Source: Scandinavium sp002470465
GTDB taxonomy: Bacteria; Pseudomonadota; Gammaproteobacteria; Enterobacterales; Enterobacteriaceae
NCBI RefSeq assembly: GCF_040750395.1
Contig: NZ_JBFLVD010000029.1
Span: 62,001 to 126,000 of the forward strand
DNA: 64,000 bases
Direction: 5' to 3'
Shown: positions 43,205-52,632 of the stretch, in pieces
How positions within the stretch are numbered: the first letter of the stretch is position 1
Layout: every line of letters begins with the position of its first letter
The notes under the pieces: model-generated
The model's database searches: none
Seen by the model: only the letters and a program-made list of their open reading frames with translations
What the model was told of the DNA's origin: nothing
Position numbers and translations under genes: made by a program

Positions 43205-43213
43205 GGAGTCACG

Positions 43214-43408
43214 ATGAGCGATATCACCACCGTTAACTGCCCGACCTGTGGCAAAAGCATTGTCTGGGGAGAACAGAGCCCGTTCCGCCCATTTTGCAGC
43301 AAACGCTGCCAGCTGATTGATCTTGGCGAATGGGCTGCCGAAGAGAAGCGAATCCCAAGTGCGGGCGATCTCTCCGACAGCGATGACTGGAGCGAAGAAC
43401 AGCCTTAA
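43214..43408 (+). CDS. yacG: DNA gyrase inhibitor YacG (zinc protein)
   Basis: A 64-residue zinc protein that binds GyrB and blocks gyrase binding to DNA. Zinc ligands Cys9, Cys12, Cys28 and Cys32 (CPTC and CSKRC). The acidic C-terminus (GDLSDSDDWSEEQP) is typical. Its stop TAA shares the 4-bp TTAA with the stop of the convergent mutT. Confidence 0.95.
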   Translation: MSDITTVNCPTCGKSIVWGEQSPFRPFCSKRCQLIDLGEWAAEEKRIPSAGDLSDSDDWSEEQP

Positions 43409-43797
43409 GCTTCGGCGATCAGCTTCGCAATCACCGGTTCGTTGGCAGGAGGAAACTCTTCTGCCAACAGATCCTTCTGCGCTACCCAGCGCCCCGGCTG
43501 TCCTTCTTTGCCCCACGGATCTCCCTGCCAGCTGTCCACCAGCCAGAACCAAAGCGTGATATGCCGGTCCGGGAACTGATATTCCAGTTTATCGAACAGG
43601 TAAGCGGATTCCGGCAAAATACCCACTTCTTCAAACAGCTCGCGCGCCAGTGCCATTTCCGAACTTTCGCCCTCTTCGATTTTGCCGCCCGGGAATTCCC
43701 ACATATTGGCCATATGTGCATCCGCAGCGCGTTGAGTAATAAAGATTTCACCGGCGGCGTTACGCAGAATACCGGTTGAGATTTGCAGGTTTTTCAT
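43405..43797 (-). CDS. mutT: 8-oxo-dGTP diphosphatase (mutator protein)
   Basis: Hydrolyses oxidised guanine nucleotides, preventing AT-to-CG errors. The full Nudix box lies at residues 38-60 (G38, E44, R52-E53, E56-E57, G59). At 130 residues it is one longer than E. coli MutT. It follows secA on the same strand with a hairpin terminator between them, and its 3' end overlaps that of yacG tail to tail. Transcription probably comes from secM-secA read-through. Confidence 0.97.
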   Translation of the reverse strand: MKNLQISTGILRNAAGEIFITQRAADAHMANMWEFPGGKIEEGESSEMALARELFEEVGILPESAYLFDKLEYQFPDRHITLWFWLVDSWQGDPWGKEGQPGRWVAQKDLLAEEFPPANEPVIAKLIAEA

Positions 43798-43811
43798 TGT
43801 ATTAGCTCCAT

Positions 43812-43835
43812 AAAAAAGGCGCTGTTACCAGCGCC
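43812..43835 (-). terminator. Terminator-like hairpin between secA and mutT
   Basis: Stem GGCGCTG/CAGCGCC (43818-43824 with 43829-43835) with a 4-nt loop and TTTTTT following on the minus strand. It sits just before the mutT ribosome site, so part of the secA transcripts should end here. Confidence 0.82.
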
Positions 43836-43858
43836 CTCTGTTTTATCATCAGCAGCTA

Positions 43859-46561
43859 TCAGGCGATACGGCCATGGCACTGCTTATATTTCTTACCAGA
43901 GCCGCATGGGCAAGGATCGTTACGGCCGACTTTGCGCTCACCAGTTTGTGCTGCCAGAGATTCTGCGGCTGCGGTATCGTCGTCGAGGTGGCTGAGCTGC
44001 TGCATTTGCGCCAGGCGCTCTGCTTCCTCACGGCGCTGCTCTTCCATCGCCTCGACTTCTTCCGGCATGCGGACCTGGACTTTGCACAAGGTGCTGATCA
44101 CTTCATACTTCAGCGTCTCCAGCATCGCAGCAAACATGGAGAATGATTCACGCTTATATTCCTGCTTCGGATCTTTCTGCGCGTAACCACGCAGATGGAT
44201 ACCTTGACGCAGGTAGTCCATCGCAGCCAGGTGCTCCTTCCACAGGGAGTCGAGCGTCTGCAGCATCACGCCTTTCTCGAAGTGGCGCATCATTTCTGTG
44301 CCGACCACTTCCTCTTTACGCTGGTAGACTTCAATCCCGCTTTGCAGAATACGTTCGCGCAGGGTTTCTTCGTGCAGCTCAGGCTCTTTATCCAGCCACT
44401 CTTTGATTGGCAGGTCGAGGTCGAAGTCATTTTTCAGACGTTCCTGCAAGCCTTCAATATCCCACATCTCTTCAAGGGACTGCGGCGGAATGTGTGCATC
44501 AATAGTCGCTTTGAACACGTCTTCGCGAATGCTGGCGATGGTTTCGCTTACGTCGGATACGTCCAGCAGTTCGTTACGCTGGGTGTAGATTGCGCGGCGC
44601 TGGTCGTTGGCGACGTCATCATATTCCAGCAGCTGCTTACGGATATCGAAATTGCGGCTTTCAACTTTGCGCTGCGCGTTAGCAATCGCTTTGGTCACCC
44701 ACGGGTGTTCAATGGCTTCACCAGGCTTCATCCCCAGCTTACGCATCATGCCGGATACGCGATCCGAGGCAAAGATACGCATCAGTGCATCTTCCATCGA
44801 CAGGTAGAAGCGGGAAGAACCGGCATCACCCTGACGGCCCGAACGGCCACGCAGCTGGTTATCGATACGGCGAGATTCGTGACGCTCGGTGCCTACGATG
44901 TGCAGGCCACCCGCCGCCAGTACCGCGTCGTGGCGAACCTGCCAGTCAGCTTTAATCTGCGCAATCTGTTCTTCCGTCGGCGCCTCAAGCTGTGCGACTT
45001 CAGCCTGCCAGCTACCGCCAAGCATGATGTCCGTACCACGACCCGCCATGTTGGTGGCGATAGTTACGGTAGAGGGATAACCGGCCTGAGCAACAATATC
45101 GGCTTCGCTGGCGTGGAATTTGGCGTTCAGAACGTTATGTTTGATGCCTGCTTTGGTCAGCTCCTGAGAAACAACTTCTGATTTCTCGATGGAAATAGTA
45201 CCCACCAGAACCGGCTGACCTTTGGCGGTGCGCTCTTTGACGTCCTCGATGATTGCCTGAATTTTCTCAGCTTCGGTCATGTAGACCAGGTCAGGCATGT
45301 CTTTACGGATCATCGGGCGGTTCGTTGGCACGACCACGGTGTCGAGTTTGTAAATGGAGCTGAACTCAAACGCTTCCGTATCCGCCGTACCGGTCATCCC
45401 CGCCAGTTTTTCATACAGGCGGAAGTAGTTCTGGAAGGTGATAGACGCCAGGGTCTGGTTCTCGTTCTGAATTTCAACGCCTTCTTTCGCTTCAACGGCC
45501 TGATGCAGACCGTCAGACCAGCGACGACCCTGCATAGTACGGCCAGTGTGTTCATCGACGATGATGACTTCACCGTCTTTTACGATGTAGTCAACGTCGC
45601 GGGCAAACAGCACATGTGCGCGCAGCGCGGCAGTGACGTGATGCATCAACATGATGTTAGCCGGAGAATAGAGCGACTCGCCCTCTTCCATGATGCCTTC
45701 TTTCACCAGCAGCTCTTCAACCAGGACCAGACCACGTTCGGTGATGTTTACCTGACGCGCTTTCTCGTCCACGGAGAAGTGGCCTTCACCCTGGAAGGTG
45801 TCTGAATCTTCTTTTTCCTGACGGATCAGGTGTGGAATGATTTTGTTAACCTGCTTATACATCTCGGAGCTGTCTTCAGCCGGGCCGGAGATGATAAGCG
45901 GGGTACGCGCTTCATCGATCAGGATGGAGTCCACTTCATCCACCAGAGCATAGTGCAGCTTGCGCTGAACGCGCTCTTCCGGGCTGAACGCCATGTTATC
46001 GCGTAGGTAATCGAAGCCGTATTCGTTGTTGGTACCGTAGGTGATATCAGCGGCATAGGCTTCACGTTTTGCTGGCGCTGGCATGCCGGACATGTTTACC
46101 GCGACGCTCATGCCGAGGAATTCGAACAGCGGACGGTTGTTTTCGGCGTCACGCTGGGCCAGATAGTCGTTGACGGTAACAACGTGAACGCCCTTACCTG
46201 ACAGCGCGTTGACGTAGGCTGGCAGCGTTGCGGTCAGGGTTTTACCTTCACCGGTACGCATTTCCGCGATGCAACGATCGTTCAGCACCATCCCGCCGAG
46301 TAGCTGCACGTCGAAGTGACGCATGCCAAACACACGTTTACTGGCTTCACGCACCACGGCAAACGCTTCCGGAATCAGGCTCTCAACGGTAGCGCCTTTT
46401 TCCAGACGTTCGCGGAACTCCTGGGTTTTAGCCTTGAGCTCATCGTCGGAGAGTTTTTCCAGCTCCGGTTCCATGGCATTGATTTGTGCGACGGTTTTAC
46501 GCATGCGGCGCAGCGTACGGTCGTTACGGCTACCGAAAACTTTGGTCAATAAATTAAGCAT
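43859..46561 (-). CDS. secA: Protein translocase ATPase SecA
   Basis: Motor that pushes preproteins through SecYEG, at the inner membrane. It has Walker A in MRTGEGKTLT near residue 103, DEVDSILIDEAR near 209, the helicase-type motif MAGRGTDI near 507, and a C-terminal zinc finger CPCGSGKKYKQCH (Cys884, Cys886, Cys895, His896) that binds SecB. ATG at 46561 (MLNLLTKVFGSR) gives 900 residues (901 in E. coli); upstream codons are not conserved. Translation is coupled to secM 61 nt upstream. Confidence 0.98.
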   Translation of the reverse strand: MLNLLTKVFGSRNDRTLRRMRKTVAQINAMEPELEKLSDDELKAKTQEFRERLEKGATVESLIPEAFAVVREASKRVFGMRHFDVQLLGGMVLNDRCIAEMRTGEGKTLTATLPAYVNALSGKGVHVVTVNDYLAQRDAENNRPLFEFLGMSVAVNMSGMPAPAKREAYAADITYGTNNEYGFDYLRDNMAFSPEERVQRKLHYALVDEVDSILIDEARTPLIISGPAEDSSEMYKQVNKIIPHLIRQEKEDSDTFQGEGHFSVDEKARQVNITERGLVLVEELLVKEGIMEEGESLYSPANIMLMHHVTAALRAHVLFARDVDYIVKDGEVIIVDEHTGRTMQGRRWSDGLHQAVEAKEGVEIQNENQTLASITFQNYFRLYEKLAGMTGTADTEAFEFSSIYKLDTVVVPTNRPMIRKDMPDLVYMTEAEKIQAIIEDVKERTAKGQPVLVGTISIEKSEVVSQELTKAGIKHNVLNAKFHASEADIVAQAGYPSTVTIATNMAGRGTDIMLGGSWQAEVAQLEAPTEEQIAQIKADWQVRHDAVLAAGGLHIVGTERHESRRIDNQLRGRSGRQGDAGSSRFYLSMEDALMRIFASDRVSGMMRKLGMKPGEAIEHPWVTKAIANAQRKVESRNFDIRKQLLEYDDVANDQRRAIYTQRNELLDVSDVSETIASIREDVFKATIDAHIPPQSLEEMWDIEGLQERLKNDFDLDLPIKEWLDKEPELHEETLRERILQSGIEVYQRKEEVVGTEMMRHFEKGVMLQTLDSLWKEHLAAMDYLRQGIHLRGYAQKDPKQEYKRESFSMFAAMLETLKYEVISTLCKVQVRMPEEVEAMEEQRREEAERLAQMQQLSHLDDDTAAAESLAAQTGERKVGRNDPCPCGSGKKYKQCHGRIA

Positions 46562-46622
46562 AATTAAAATCTCAATCGCCCCGCCTTGCGGAGTCTTAGT
46601 CATTAGTTGAAGGTTATTTTTT

Positions 46623-47123
46623 TCAGCTAAGGCGTTGAGGCCCGGCGCGAATGCCGTGTACCTGGCTTACCCAAGCGCTAACAGAAAAGCTGTCGTCCGA
46701 TGCAGACTGTGCATCACCGGACGCCGAACGAATGATGGCTGGCGGCTGGCTTTCACGCATCAGCAGCGCGCTGAGCGTATCCAGTAAGGCCAGATGGTGC
46801 ACTTCGAGCGGTGCCGAAGCTTCTGCCGTTGGCAGCGCCTGCGGTGCCATTGCGAAGGAGAGATGGCGGATAACCGTGCGGATGGCATGTTGATGCCAGT
46901 AATCGACGGTAAAGGCCGGACGGCGATTGCCTTCCAGCATCAGTTGGGTGAAGTTAACCTTCGCAGTGGCCGTCTGGCTGCTGGCGGTTTTAGTCGGCGG
47001 CGCAGACTCGGCGGTATTGGCAATCGCAGGCAGGCCGAATCCTGCCGCGACCATCCCCAACAGGAGATGCGGCCAGAAGTATCGTCTGCCAAACTGTCGC
47101 CAGCGCGTCAGTATTCCGCTCAC
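46623..47123 (-). CDS. secM: Secretion monitor SecM with arrest peptide
   Basis: A secreted regulator that stalls its own ribosome when secretion fails, exposing the secA ribosome site. The 166-residue protein has a long signal sequence (HLLLGMVAAGFGLPAIA) and an arrest motif at the C-terminus: Phe146, Trp151, Val152, Gly157 to Pro162 (GIRAGP). It differs from E. coli by valine in place of isoleucine after the tryptophan. The start is GTG at 47123, as in E. coli. Confidence 0.96.
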   Translation of the reverse strand: MSGILTRWRQFGRRYFWPHLLLGMVAAGFGLPAIANTAESAPPTKTASSQTATAKVNFTQLMLEGNRRPAFTVDYWHQHAIRTVIRHLSFAMAPQALPTAEASAPLEVHHLALLDTLSALLMRESQPPAIIRSASGDAQSASDDSFSVSAWVSQVHGIRAGPQRLS

Positions 47124-47320
47124 TTACCTTTTCCACCCTGGTTGCCAGGCAACCCATCTAAATTTTTTAAGCGCTCAGATAGTACCACTAATGGCACTTC
47201 CCGGCAGCAGGAATGACGGAAAACCACGCGGAAAAGTGTTCATGAAACCAGCGATCGCACGAGTTTATGCAGAAGTTTATACGCTAAGCAGCGTGGAGAA
47301 AAAATTCGGGGGTCTAAAAA

Positions 47321-47368
47321 GAAAAACGACTGGCTCCCTGGACGGAGAGAGTACCAGGTTACCAGTCG
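47321..47368 (-). terminator. Rho-independent terminator of lpxC
   Basis: A two-part stem CGACTGG/CCAGTCG and CCTGG/CCAGG between lpxC and secM, followed by TTTTTC on the minus strand. The rest of the 265-nt lpxC-secM gap should hold the secM promoter; none is clear. Confidence 0.75.
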
Positions 47369-47388
47369 AATTTACAGAATGGTCAGGC

Positions 47389-48306
47389 TTACGCCAGAAC
47401 CATTGACGGTGCTTTGAACGCCAGCGGCAGTTCAGCTTCGTCTTCGAAGGTCACAAACTCCCAGGCTTCCTGTTTGGCCAGGACGGCCTGCAAAAGCTTA
47501 TTATTCAGCGCGTGACCAGATTTGAACGCCGTGAATGCACCAATGATATTGTGACCACACATGAAGAGGTCACCAATCGCATCCAGCATTTTGTGGCGAA
47601 CAAATTCATCTTCAAAGCGAAGACCATCTTCGTTCAATACGCGATAATCGTCAACAACGATGGCACAATCGAAGCTGCCGCCCAGGCACAAGCCGCGGGA
47701 CTGCAGATATTCGATATCACGCATGAAACCAAAAGTACGCGCGCGGCTAATCTGGCGCATGAACGCATCCGCAGAGAAGTTCATAGCGTAACGCTGGTTG
47801 CTGCCGTCAATCGCCGGATGATTAAAATCGATGGTGAAATCCAACGAAAAACCATTGTACGGCTTGAATTCAGCCCACTTGTCGCCGTCTTCTACGCGAA
47901 CCGTTTCTTTGATGCGCACAAATTTCTTGGCACAGTTCAGTTCATCAATCCCTGCGTCAAGCAGCAGATAAACGAACGGAGCGGCGCTACCGTCCATGAT
48001 CGGGATCTCTGGTGCATCGACTTCAATCATGATGTTATCAATACCCAGGCCCGCCAGGGCGGCATTCAGGTGCTCAACCGTTGAAATCCGCACGTCATGC
48101 TCGTTGACAAGGCAAGTACAGAGCATGGTATCACGCACAGATTTGGCATCTGCCGGAAAATCAACCGGTGGATTCAAGTCGGTGCGACGATAGATGACCC
48201 CGGTATTTGCCGGCGCAGGGCGCAGCGTCAGTGTGACCTTCTTGCCGGTATGTAAACCGACGCCAGTCGCCTGAACGATACGTTTAAGAGTCCTTTGTTT
48301 GATCAT
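47389..48306 (-). CDS. lpxC: UDP-3-O-acyl-N-acetylglucosamine deacetylase
   Basis: Zinc enzyme for the committed step of lipid A synthesis. Zinc ligands are the histidine in TVEHLNAAL (near residue 79) and the histidine and aspartate in VRHKMLDAIGD (238 and 242). The 305-residue length equals E. coli. The C-terminal end LAFKAPSMVLA is the known FtsH-degron region. It lies 100 nt behind ftsZ and ends the division-gene run. Confidence 0.98.
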   Translation of the reverse strand: MIKQRTLKRIVQATGVGLHTGKKVTLTLRPAPANTGVIYRRTDLNPPVDFPADAKSVRDTMLCTCLVNEHDVRISTVEHLNAALAGLGIDNIMIEVDAPEIPIMDGSAAPFVYLLLDAGIDELNCAKKFVRIKETVRVEDGDKWAEFKPYNGFSLDFTIDFNHPAIDGSNQRYAMNFSADAFMRQISRARTFGFMRDIEYLQSRGLCLGGSFDCAIVVDDYRVLNEDGLRFEDEFVRHKMLDAIGDLFMCGHNIIGAFTAFKSGHALNNKLLQAVLAKQEAWEFVTFEDEAELPLAFKAPSMVLA

Positions 48307-48406
48307 CGTATAATCTCGCCAAATTACCTATCCAACCGAAGTGTACTATACATTCGGCAGGCCAGTTTAGCACAAAGAGCGCACATACCCAACTTCCAGC
48401 TAATTC

Positions 48407-49558
48407 TTAATCAGCTTGCTTACGCAGGAAGGCTGGAATATCCAGATAATCCGGTTCTTTCGTGGTCTGCGGCGTATTGTCGTTTACCACTTTAGCGGCC
48501 GGCTTCTGTTCTTGCGTCAACGGCGCCATGCCGTGCTGCTGATAGCGGTCCATCACTGGCTGCTGCTGTTGCTTGTTGGTCACCAGGGTAATTTCTGGAC
48601 GCTTATCCATACCGATACCGGTAGCAACAACGGTCACGCGCAGCTCGTCGTTCATATCCGGGTCAAGTGAAGTACCGATAACCACGGTCGCGTTATCCGA
48701 AGCAAATGCACGGATGGTGTTACCGACGGTTTCGAATTCATCCAGACGCAGATCGAAGCCAGCGGTAATGTTAACCAGCACGCCGCGTGCGCCAGACAGG
48801 TCGATATCTTCCAGCAGTGGGGAAGAGATTGCCATTTCAGCCGCTTCTTCCGCACGATCCTCACCGCTTGCCAGACCGGAGCCCATCATCGCATAGCCCA
48901 TTTCGGACATGACGGTACGCACGTCAGCAAAGTCGACGTTCATCAGGCCCGGACGAGTAATTAGCTCGGCGATACCTTGAACTGCGCCTTTCAGCACGTC
49001 GTTCGCTGCGCCAAACGCGTCCAGCAGGGAGATACCGCGACCCAGTACTTTCAGCAGTTTGTCGTTAGGAATCGTGATCAGCGAGTCCACGTGTTTGGAC
49101 AGCTCAGCGATACCCTGCTCCGCAAACGCCATACGCTTCTTGCCTTCAAAGTTGAAAGGCTTAGTCACGACAGCAACGGTCAGAATACCCAAATCTTTGG
49201 CAACTTCCGCTACAACAGGTGCTGCACCAGTACCGGTACCGCCGCCCATGCCGGCTGCGATAAACACCATGTCAGCACCTTCCAGCGCAGAACGCAGGGC
49301 TTCACGGTCTTCGTCTGCCGCATTGCGGCCAACTTCCGGGTTTGCGCCAGCGCCCAGACCTTTGGTAATCCCGTTACCAATCTGAATGGTCTGACCGACG
49401 GCAGTTTTACGCAACGCCTGGGCGTCCGTATTTACTGCGAAGAATTCAACACCCTCAATGCGCTCGCGCACCATGTGTTCGACGGCGTTACCACCGCCAC
49501 CACCGACGCCGATGACTTTAATCACCGCGTCGTTGGTCAGTTCCATAGGTTCAAACAT
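48407..49558 (-). CDS. ftsZ: Cell division GTPase FtsZ
   Basis: Tubulin-like GTPase that forms the Z-ring. The tubulin signature GGGTGTGAAPV is near residue 105 and the catalytic T7 loop follows (VDFADVRTVM). The last residues DYLDIPAFLRKQAD are the conserved tail that binds FtsA, ZipA and ClpX. The 383-residue length equals E. coli. It lies 62 nt behind ftsA. Confidence 0.99.
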   Translation of the reverse strand: MFEPMELTNDAVIKVIGVGGGGGNAVEHMVRERIEGVEFFAVNTDAQALRKTAVGQTIQIGNGITKGLGAGANPEVGRNAADEDREALRSALEGADMVFIAAGMGGGTGTGAAPVVAEVAKDLGILTVAVVTKPFNFEGKKRMAFAEQGIAELSKHVDSLITIPNDKLLKVLGRGISLLDAFGAANDVLKGAVQGIAELITRPGLMNVDFADVRTVMSEMGYAMMGSGLASGEDRAEEAAEMAISSPLLEDIDLSGARGVLVNITAGFDLRLDEFETVGNTIRAFASDNATVVIGTSLDPDMNDELRVTVVATGIGMDKRPEITLVTNKQQQQPVMDRYQQHGMAPLTQEQKPAAKVVNDNTPQTTKEPDYLDIPAFLRKQAD

Positions 49559-49620
49559 AGTTTCTCTCTCCGTTGTGCCTGTCGCCTGAGAGCGCTAATT
49601 TTCGACGCTCTCTTAAAAAA

Positions 49621-50877
49621 TTAAAACTCTTTTCGCAGCCAGGTATTGATTCGTTTGATCCACGAACTCACTGCGACACGTTTTTCCACTTCCGCTTCAC
49701 CACTCAAATGTGACTCTTTGCCGTAGTGCAGCAGGCCCACCGCCGTTGAGTAATAAGGCTCCTGGGCATAATCCGTCAGTCCGGTGATGTTCAGCGGCGC
49801 GCCGATGCGCACCTGCGTATGGAACACGCGCTGCGCGCAGGCGGCAAGGCCTTCAATTTGCGCAGCACCACCGGTCAGAACAATACCTGCCGCCAGATGG
49901 TGTTTGACACCCTGCTGGCGCAGCTGTTCCTGCAATTGCAAAATCTCTTCGTTCACCAGGTTCAGCAGCTCGGTATAACGCGGCTCGATGACCTCGGCCA
50001 GCGTCTGGCGCTGCAAACTGCGCGGCGGACGACCGCCCACGCTTGGCACTTCCACGCTTTCGTCTTTACCGACGATAGAGCCAAGCGCACAGCCGTGGCG
50101 AACTTTAATCGCTTCGGCATCGCTCGGTGGCGTACCGAAGGCGTAAGCGATGTCGCTGGTTACCACGTTCCCTGCATAAGGGATAACTTTGGTATGGCGC
50201 AGCGCACCGCCGGTATAGACGGCGATGTCCATAGTACCACCGCCCACGTCGACCACACAGACGCCCAGCTCACGTTCATCTTCCGTCAGCACGGAATAGC
50301 TCGACGCCAGCCCGGCGAAAATCAGTTGATCAACTTTCAGGCCACAACGTTCCACGGCTTTAACAATGTTCTTCGCCATATCGTTGTGGCAGGTAATCAG
50401 ATGCACCTTCGCCTGCATACGCACGCCAGACAAGCCTACCGGGTTTTTGATCCCTTCCTGGTAGTCAATGGCATATTCCTGGGGAATCACATGCAACACG
50501 CGATGCTCGTCGCGGACACGTACAGATTTCGCCGTGTGGACTACGTTTTCAACGTCTTCCTGCGTCACTTCTTCTTCTGAAATTGGCACCATGCCGATTT
50601 CATTCTGACAGCTTATATGTTTACCCGAAAGCGCCAGATACACGGATGATATCTGGCAATCCGCCATCAGCTCGGCCTGGTCAATGGCGCGCTGTACGCA
50701 CTTCACCACGGATTCCAGGTCATTAACGCCGCCTTTGTCCATACCCCGGGATGGGCAACTGCCCACGCCAATGATATTCACCATTCCGTCGGGCAGAACT
50801 TCCCCTACCAAAGCGGCTACCTTCGCGGTACCAATTTCCAGTCCTACTACCAGTTTTCTGTCCGTCGCTTTGATCAT
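49621..50877 (-). CDS. ftsA: Actin-like cell division protein FtsA
   Basis: Tethers FtsZ to the membrane. Actin-type ATPase motifs are GLEIGTAKVAA near residue 12 and VVDVGGGTMDIA near 210. The C-terminal amphipathic helix (SSWIKRINTWLRKEF) anchors it to the membrane. 418 residues (420 in E. coli). Its start overlaps the ftsQ end by 4 nt. Confidence 0.98.
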   Translation of the reverse strand: MIKATDRKLVVGLEIGTAKVAALVGEVLPDGMVNIIGVGSCPSRGMDKGGVNDLESVVKCVQRAIDQAELMADCQISSVYLALSGKHISCQNEIGMVPISEEEVTQEDVENVVHTAKSVRVRDEHRVLHVIPQEYAIDYQEGIKNPVGLSGVRMQAKVHLITCHNDMAKNIVKAVERCGLKVDQLIFAGLASSYSVLTEDERELGVCVVDVGGGTMDIAVYTGGALRHTKVIPYAGNVVTSDIAYAFGTPPSDAEAIKVRHGCALGSIVGKDESVEVPSVGGRPPRSLQRQTLAEVIEPRYTELLNLVNEEILQLQEQLRQQGVKHHLAAGIVLTGGAAQIEGLAACAQRVFHTQVRIGAPLNITGLTDYAQEPYYSTAVGLLHYGKESHLSGEAEVEKRVAVSSWIKRINTWLRKEF

Positions 50878-51710
50878 TGTTGCTCTGCCTGTGCCTGATT
50901 TTGTTGTTGATGTGTATCCTCTACGGGAGCGGGCTGCCAGCCTACTGCCGCGCCTGAGTCATAACGCAAATCAACGTAGCTTATCCGTTTGCCATCGGTC
51001 TGCGCCTGCTGCTGAAGAACAGGATAGAGTTCTAAAAAGCGCTCAAGCCTTTTCATCGTATCGCCGCGCCCCAGATTCAGTTTGATGTCATTACTTAACG
51101 TCAACTGCCAGGAGCGGCGTGCGGTCATCGCCGCCACTTTCAACGTAAATTTCCCTTTTGCCAGCATTTGTCCCATATCGCGATAGCCCTGCAGCACTTC
51201 GTTCTCACTGCCTTCCGGACCATACAACATCGGCAAATTCTGCTTGCTGGTGCGATCCGCCGGTACGCTGAATGCGTTACCGTCACTATCGACCATATGC
51301 TGATCATTCCAGCGCGCAATCGGCACATATTCAACCAGATGAATCTTCAATTCGTCCGGCCACTGCTTACGAACGCTCGCCTGTTTAATCCAGGGCAGGC
51401 GCTCAATTTGACTCTGAATGATATTCACGTCCTGCGTCATGAACGTTCCCGGCGGACCGAGGGCCAGAATCGCCTGGCGAATATCATCATTTCTCGTGTA
51501 GTGCCGCTCCCCGGTCACTACCAGCTTAGATAAAGGTAGACGCTGCGCGTCTTCCATCCAGCCCAGTACCATCCAGCCGCTCATCAACACGGTGCATAAT
51601 ACCGCGAGCAGGAACACAATCCCTGCAAGACGCGTTCCATTATTTCTGCGCGAAGAAGCGATGTCGTCCTCTTCTTCCCTATTCCGTGTGTTCAGTGCTG
51701 CCTGCGACAT
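50874..51710 (-). CDS. ftsQ: Cell division protein FtsQ
   Basis: Bitopic membrane protein that links FtsA/FtsK to FtsL/FtsB. A membrane segment lies at about 28-50 (GIVFLLAVLCTVLMSGWMV), followed by the periplasmic POTRA domain (about 60-127; LSKLVVTGERHYT) and the beta domain. 278 residues (276 in E. coli). It starts 1 nt behind the ddlB stop and overlaps ftsA by 4 nt. Confidence 0.98.
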   Translation of the reverse strand: MSQAALNTRNREEEDDIASSRRNNGTRLAGIVFLLAVLCTVLMSGWMVLGWMEDAQRLPLSKLVVTGERHYTRNDDIRQAILALGPPGTFMTQDVNIIQSQIERLPWIKQASVRKQWPDELKIHLVEYVPIARWNDQHMVDSDGNAFSVPADRTSKQNLPMLYGPEGSENEVLQGYRDMGQMLAKGKFTLKVAAMTARRSWQLTLSNDIKLNLGRGDTMKRLERFLELYPVLQQQAQTDGKRISYVDLRYDSGAAVGWQPAPVEDTHQQQNQAQAEQQ

Positions 51711-51711
51711 A

Positions 51712-52632
51712 TCAACCCGCCAGGTCCAGAATGCGTACTACCAACTGCGAGAAGCTCATGCCCGCCTGACGCGCCGCCATCGGCACCAGGCTGTGACTGG
51801 TCATCCCTGGAGAAGTATTGGCTTCCAGCAGATATAACTGACCATCGCTGTCCTGCATCACGTCAATGCGTCCCCACCCTGAACAACCTAAAACAGTCCA
51901 GGCTTTGAGCACCAGGGCACGCATTTCCTGTTCACGGCTCAGATCTTCACAACCAGGGCAGAAATACTGCGTCTCGTCAGAGAGATACTTCGCCTCATAA
52001 TCATAGAAGACTCCGGCCGGTTGGATACGAACCGATGGCAAAATTTCTTCACCAAGTACCGCAACGGTAAATTCCGGGCCGCTTAACCATTTTTCTATGA
52101 GTACTTCTTCATCATGCTGAAAAGCCAGCATTAAGGCATCTAAAAGTGCACCACTTTCTGTCACTTTCGACATGCCGACGCTGGATCCTTCCCGGCTGGG
52201 CTTCACAATCAGCGGTAAACCCAGCGTGGCAATACGTTGCTGTTCGTCCTGGCTCAGACCATTGGCGAACTGTGCGCGGGTCAAAGCAACCCACGGCGCA
52301 ACCGGTAATCCTGCGCCCTGCCACAGCAGCTTGCTACGCAGTTTGTCCATCGACAGCGCCGAGGCCATCACGCCGCTGCCGGTGTAAGGCAGGCCAATCA
52401 GCTCCAGTAATCCCTGAAGCGTGCCATCTTCACCACCCCGTCCGTGCAGAGCAATAAACGCTTTCTTAAAACCGTCTTTTTTCAGCTGCGTAATATCGAC
52501 ATCGCGCGGATCAACGCCGTGTGCATCAATGCCGGCTTCACGCAGACCAGCCACAACCGCAGCGCCAGAATTGAGTGAAACTTCACGTTCAGCGGAAGTG
52601 CCGCCGAGAAGGACAGCGATTCTATCAGCCAT
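51712..52632 (-). CDS. ddlB: D-alanine--D-alanine ligase B
   Basis: ATP-grasp enzyme joining two D-alanines for the peptidoglycan stem peptide. Signatures are LHGRGGEDGTLQGLLE near residue 62, KPSREGSSVGM near 144 and the metal-binding end LLEANTSPGMTSHS near 270. 306 residues, as in E. coli. It overlaps murC by 8 nt, so ddlB follows murC in one transcript. Confidence 0.98.
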   Translation of the reverse strand: MADRIAVLLGGTSAEREVSLNSGAAVVAGLREAGIDAHGVDPRDVDITQLKKDGFKKAFIALHGRGGEDGTLQGLLELIGLPYTGSGVMASALSMDKLRSKLLWQGAGLPVAPWVALTRAQFANGLSQDEQQRIATLGLPLIVKPSREGSSVGMSKVTESGALLDALMLAFQHDEEVLIEKWLSGPEFTVAVLGEEILPSVRIQPAGVFYDYEAKYLSDETQYFCPGCEDLSREQEMRALVLKAWTVLGCSGWGRIDVMQDSDGQLYLLEANTSPGMTSHSLVPMAARQAGMSFSQLVVRILDLAG

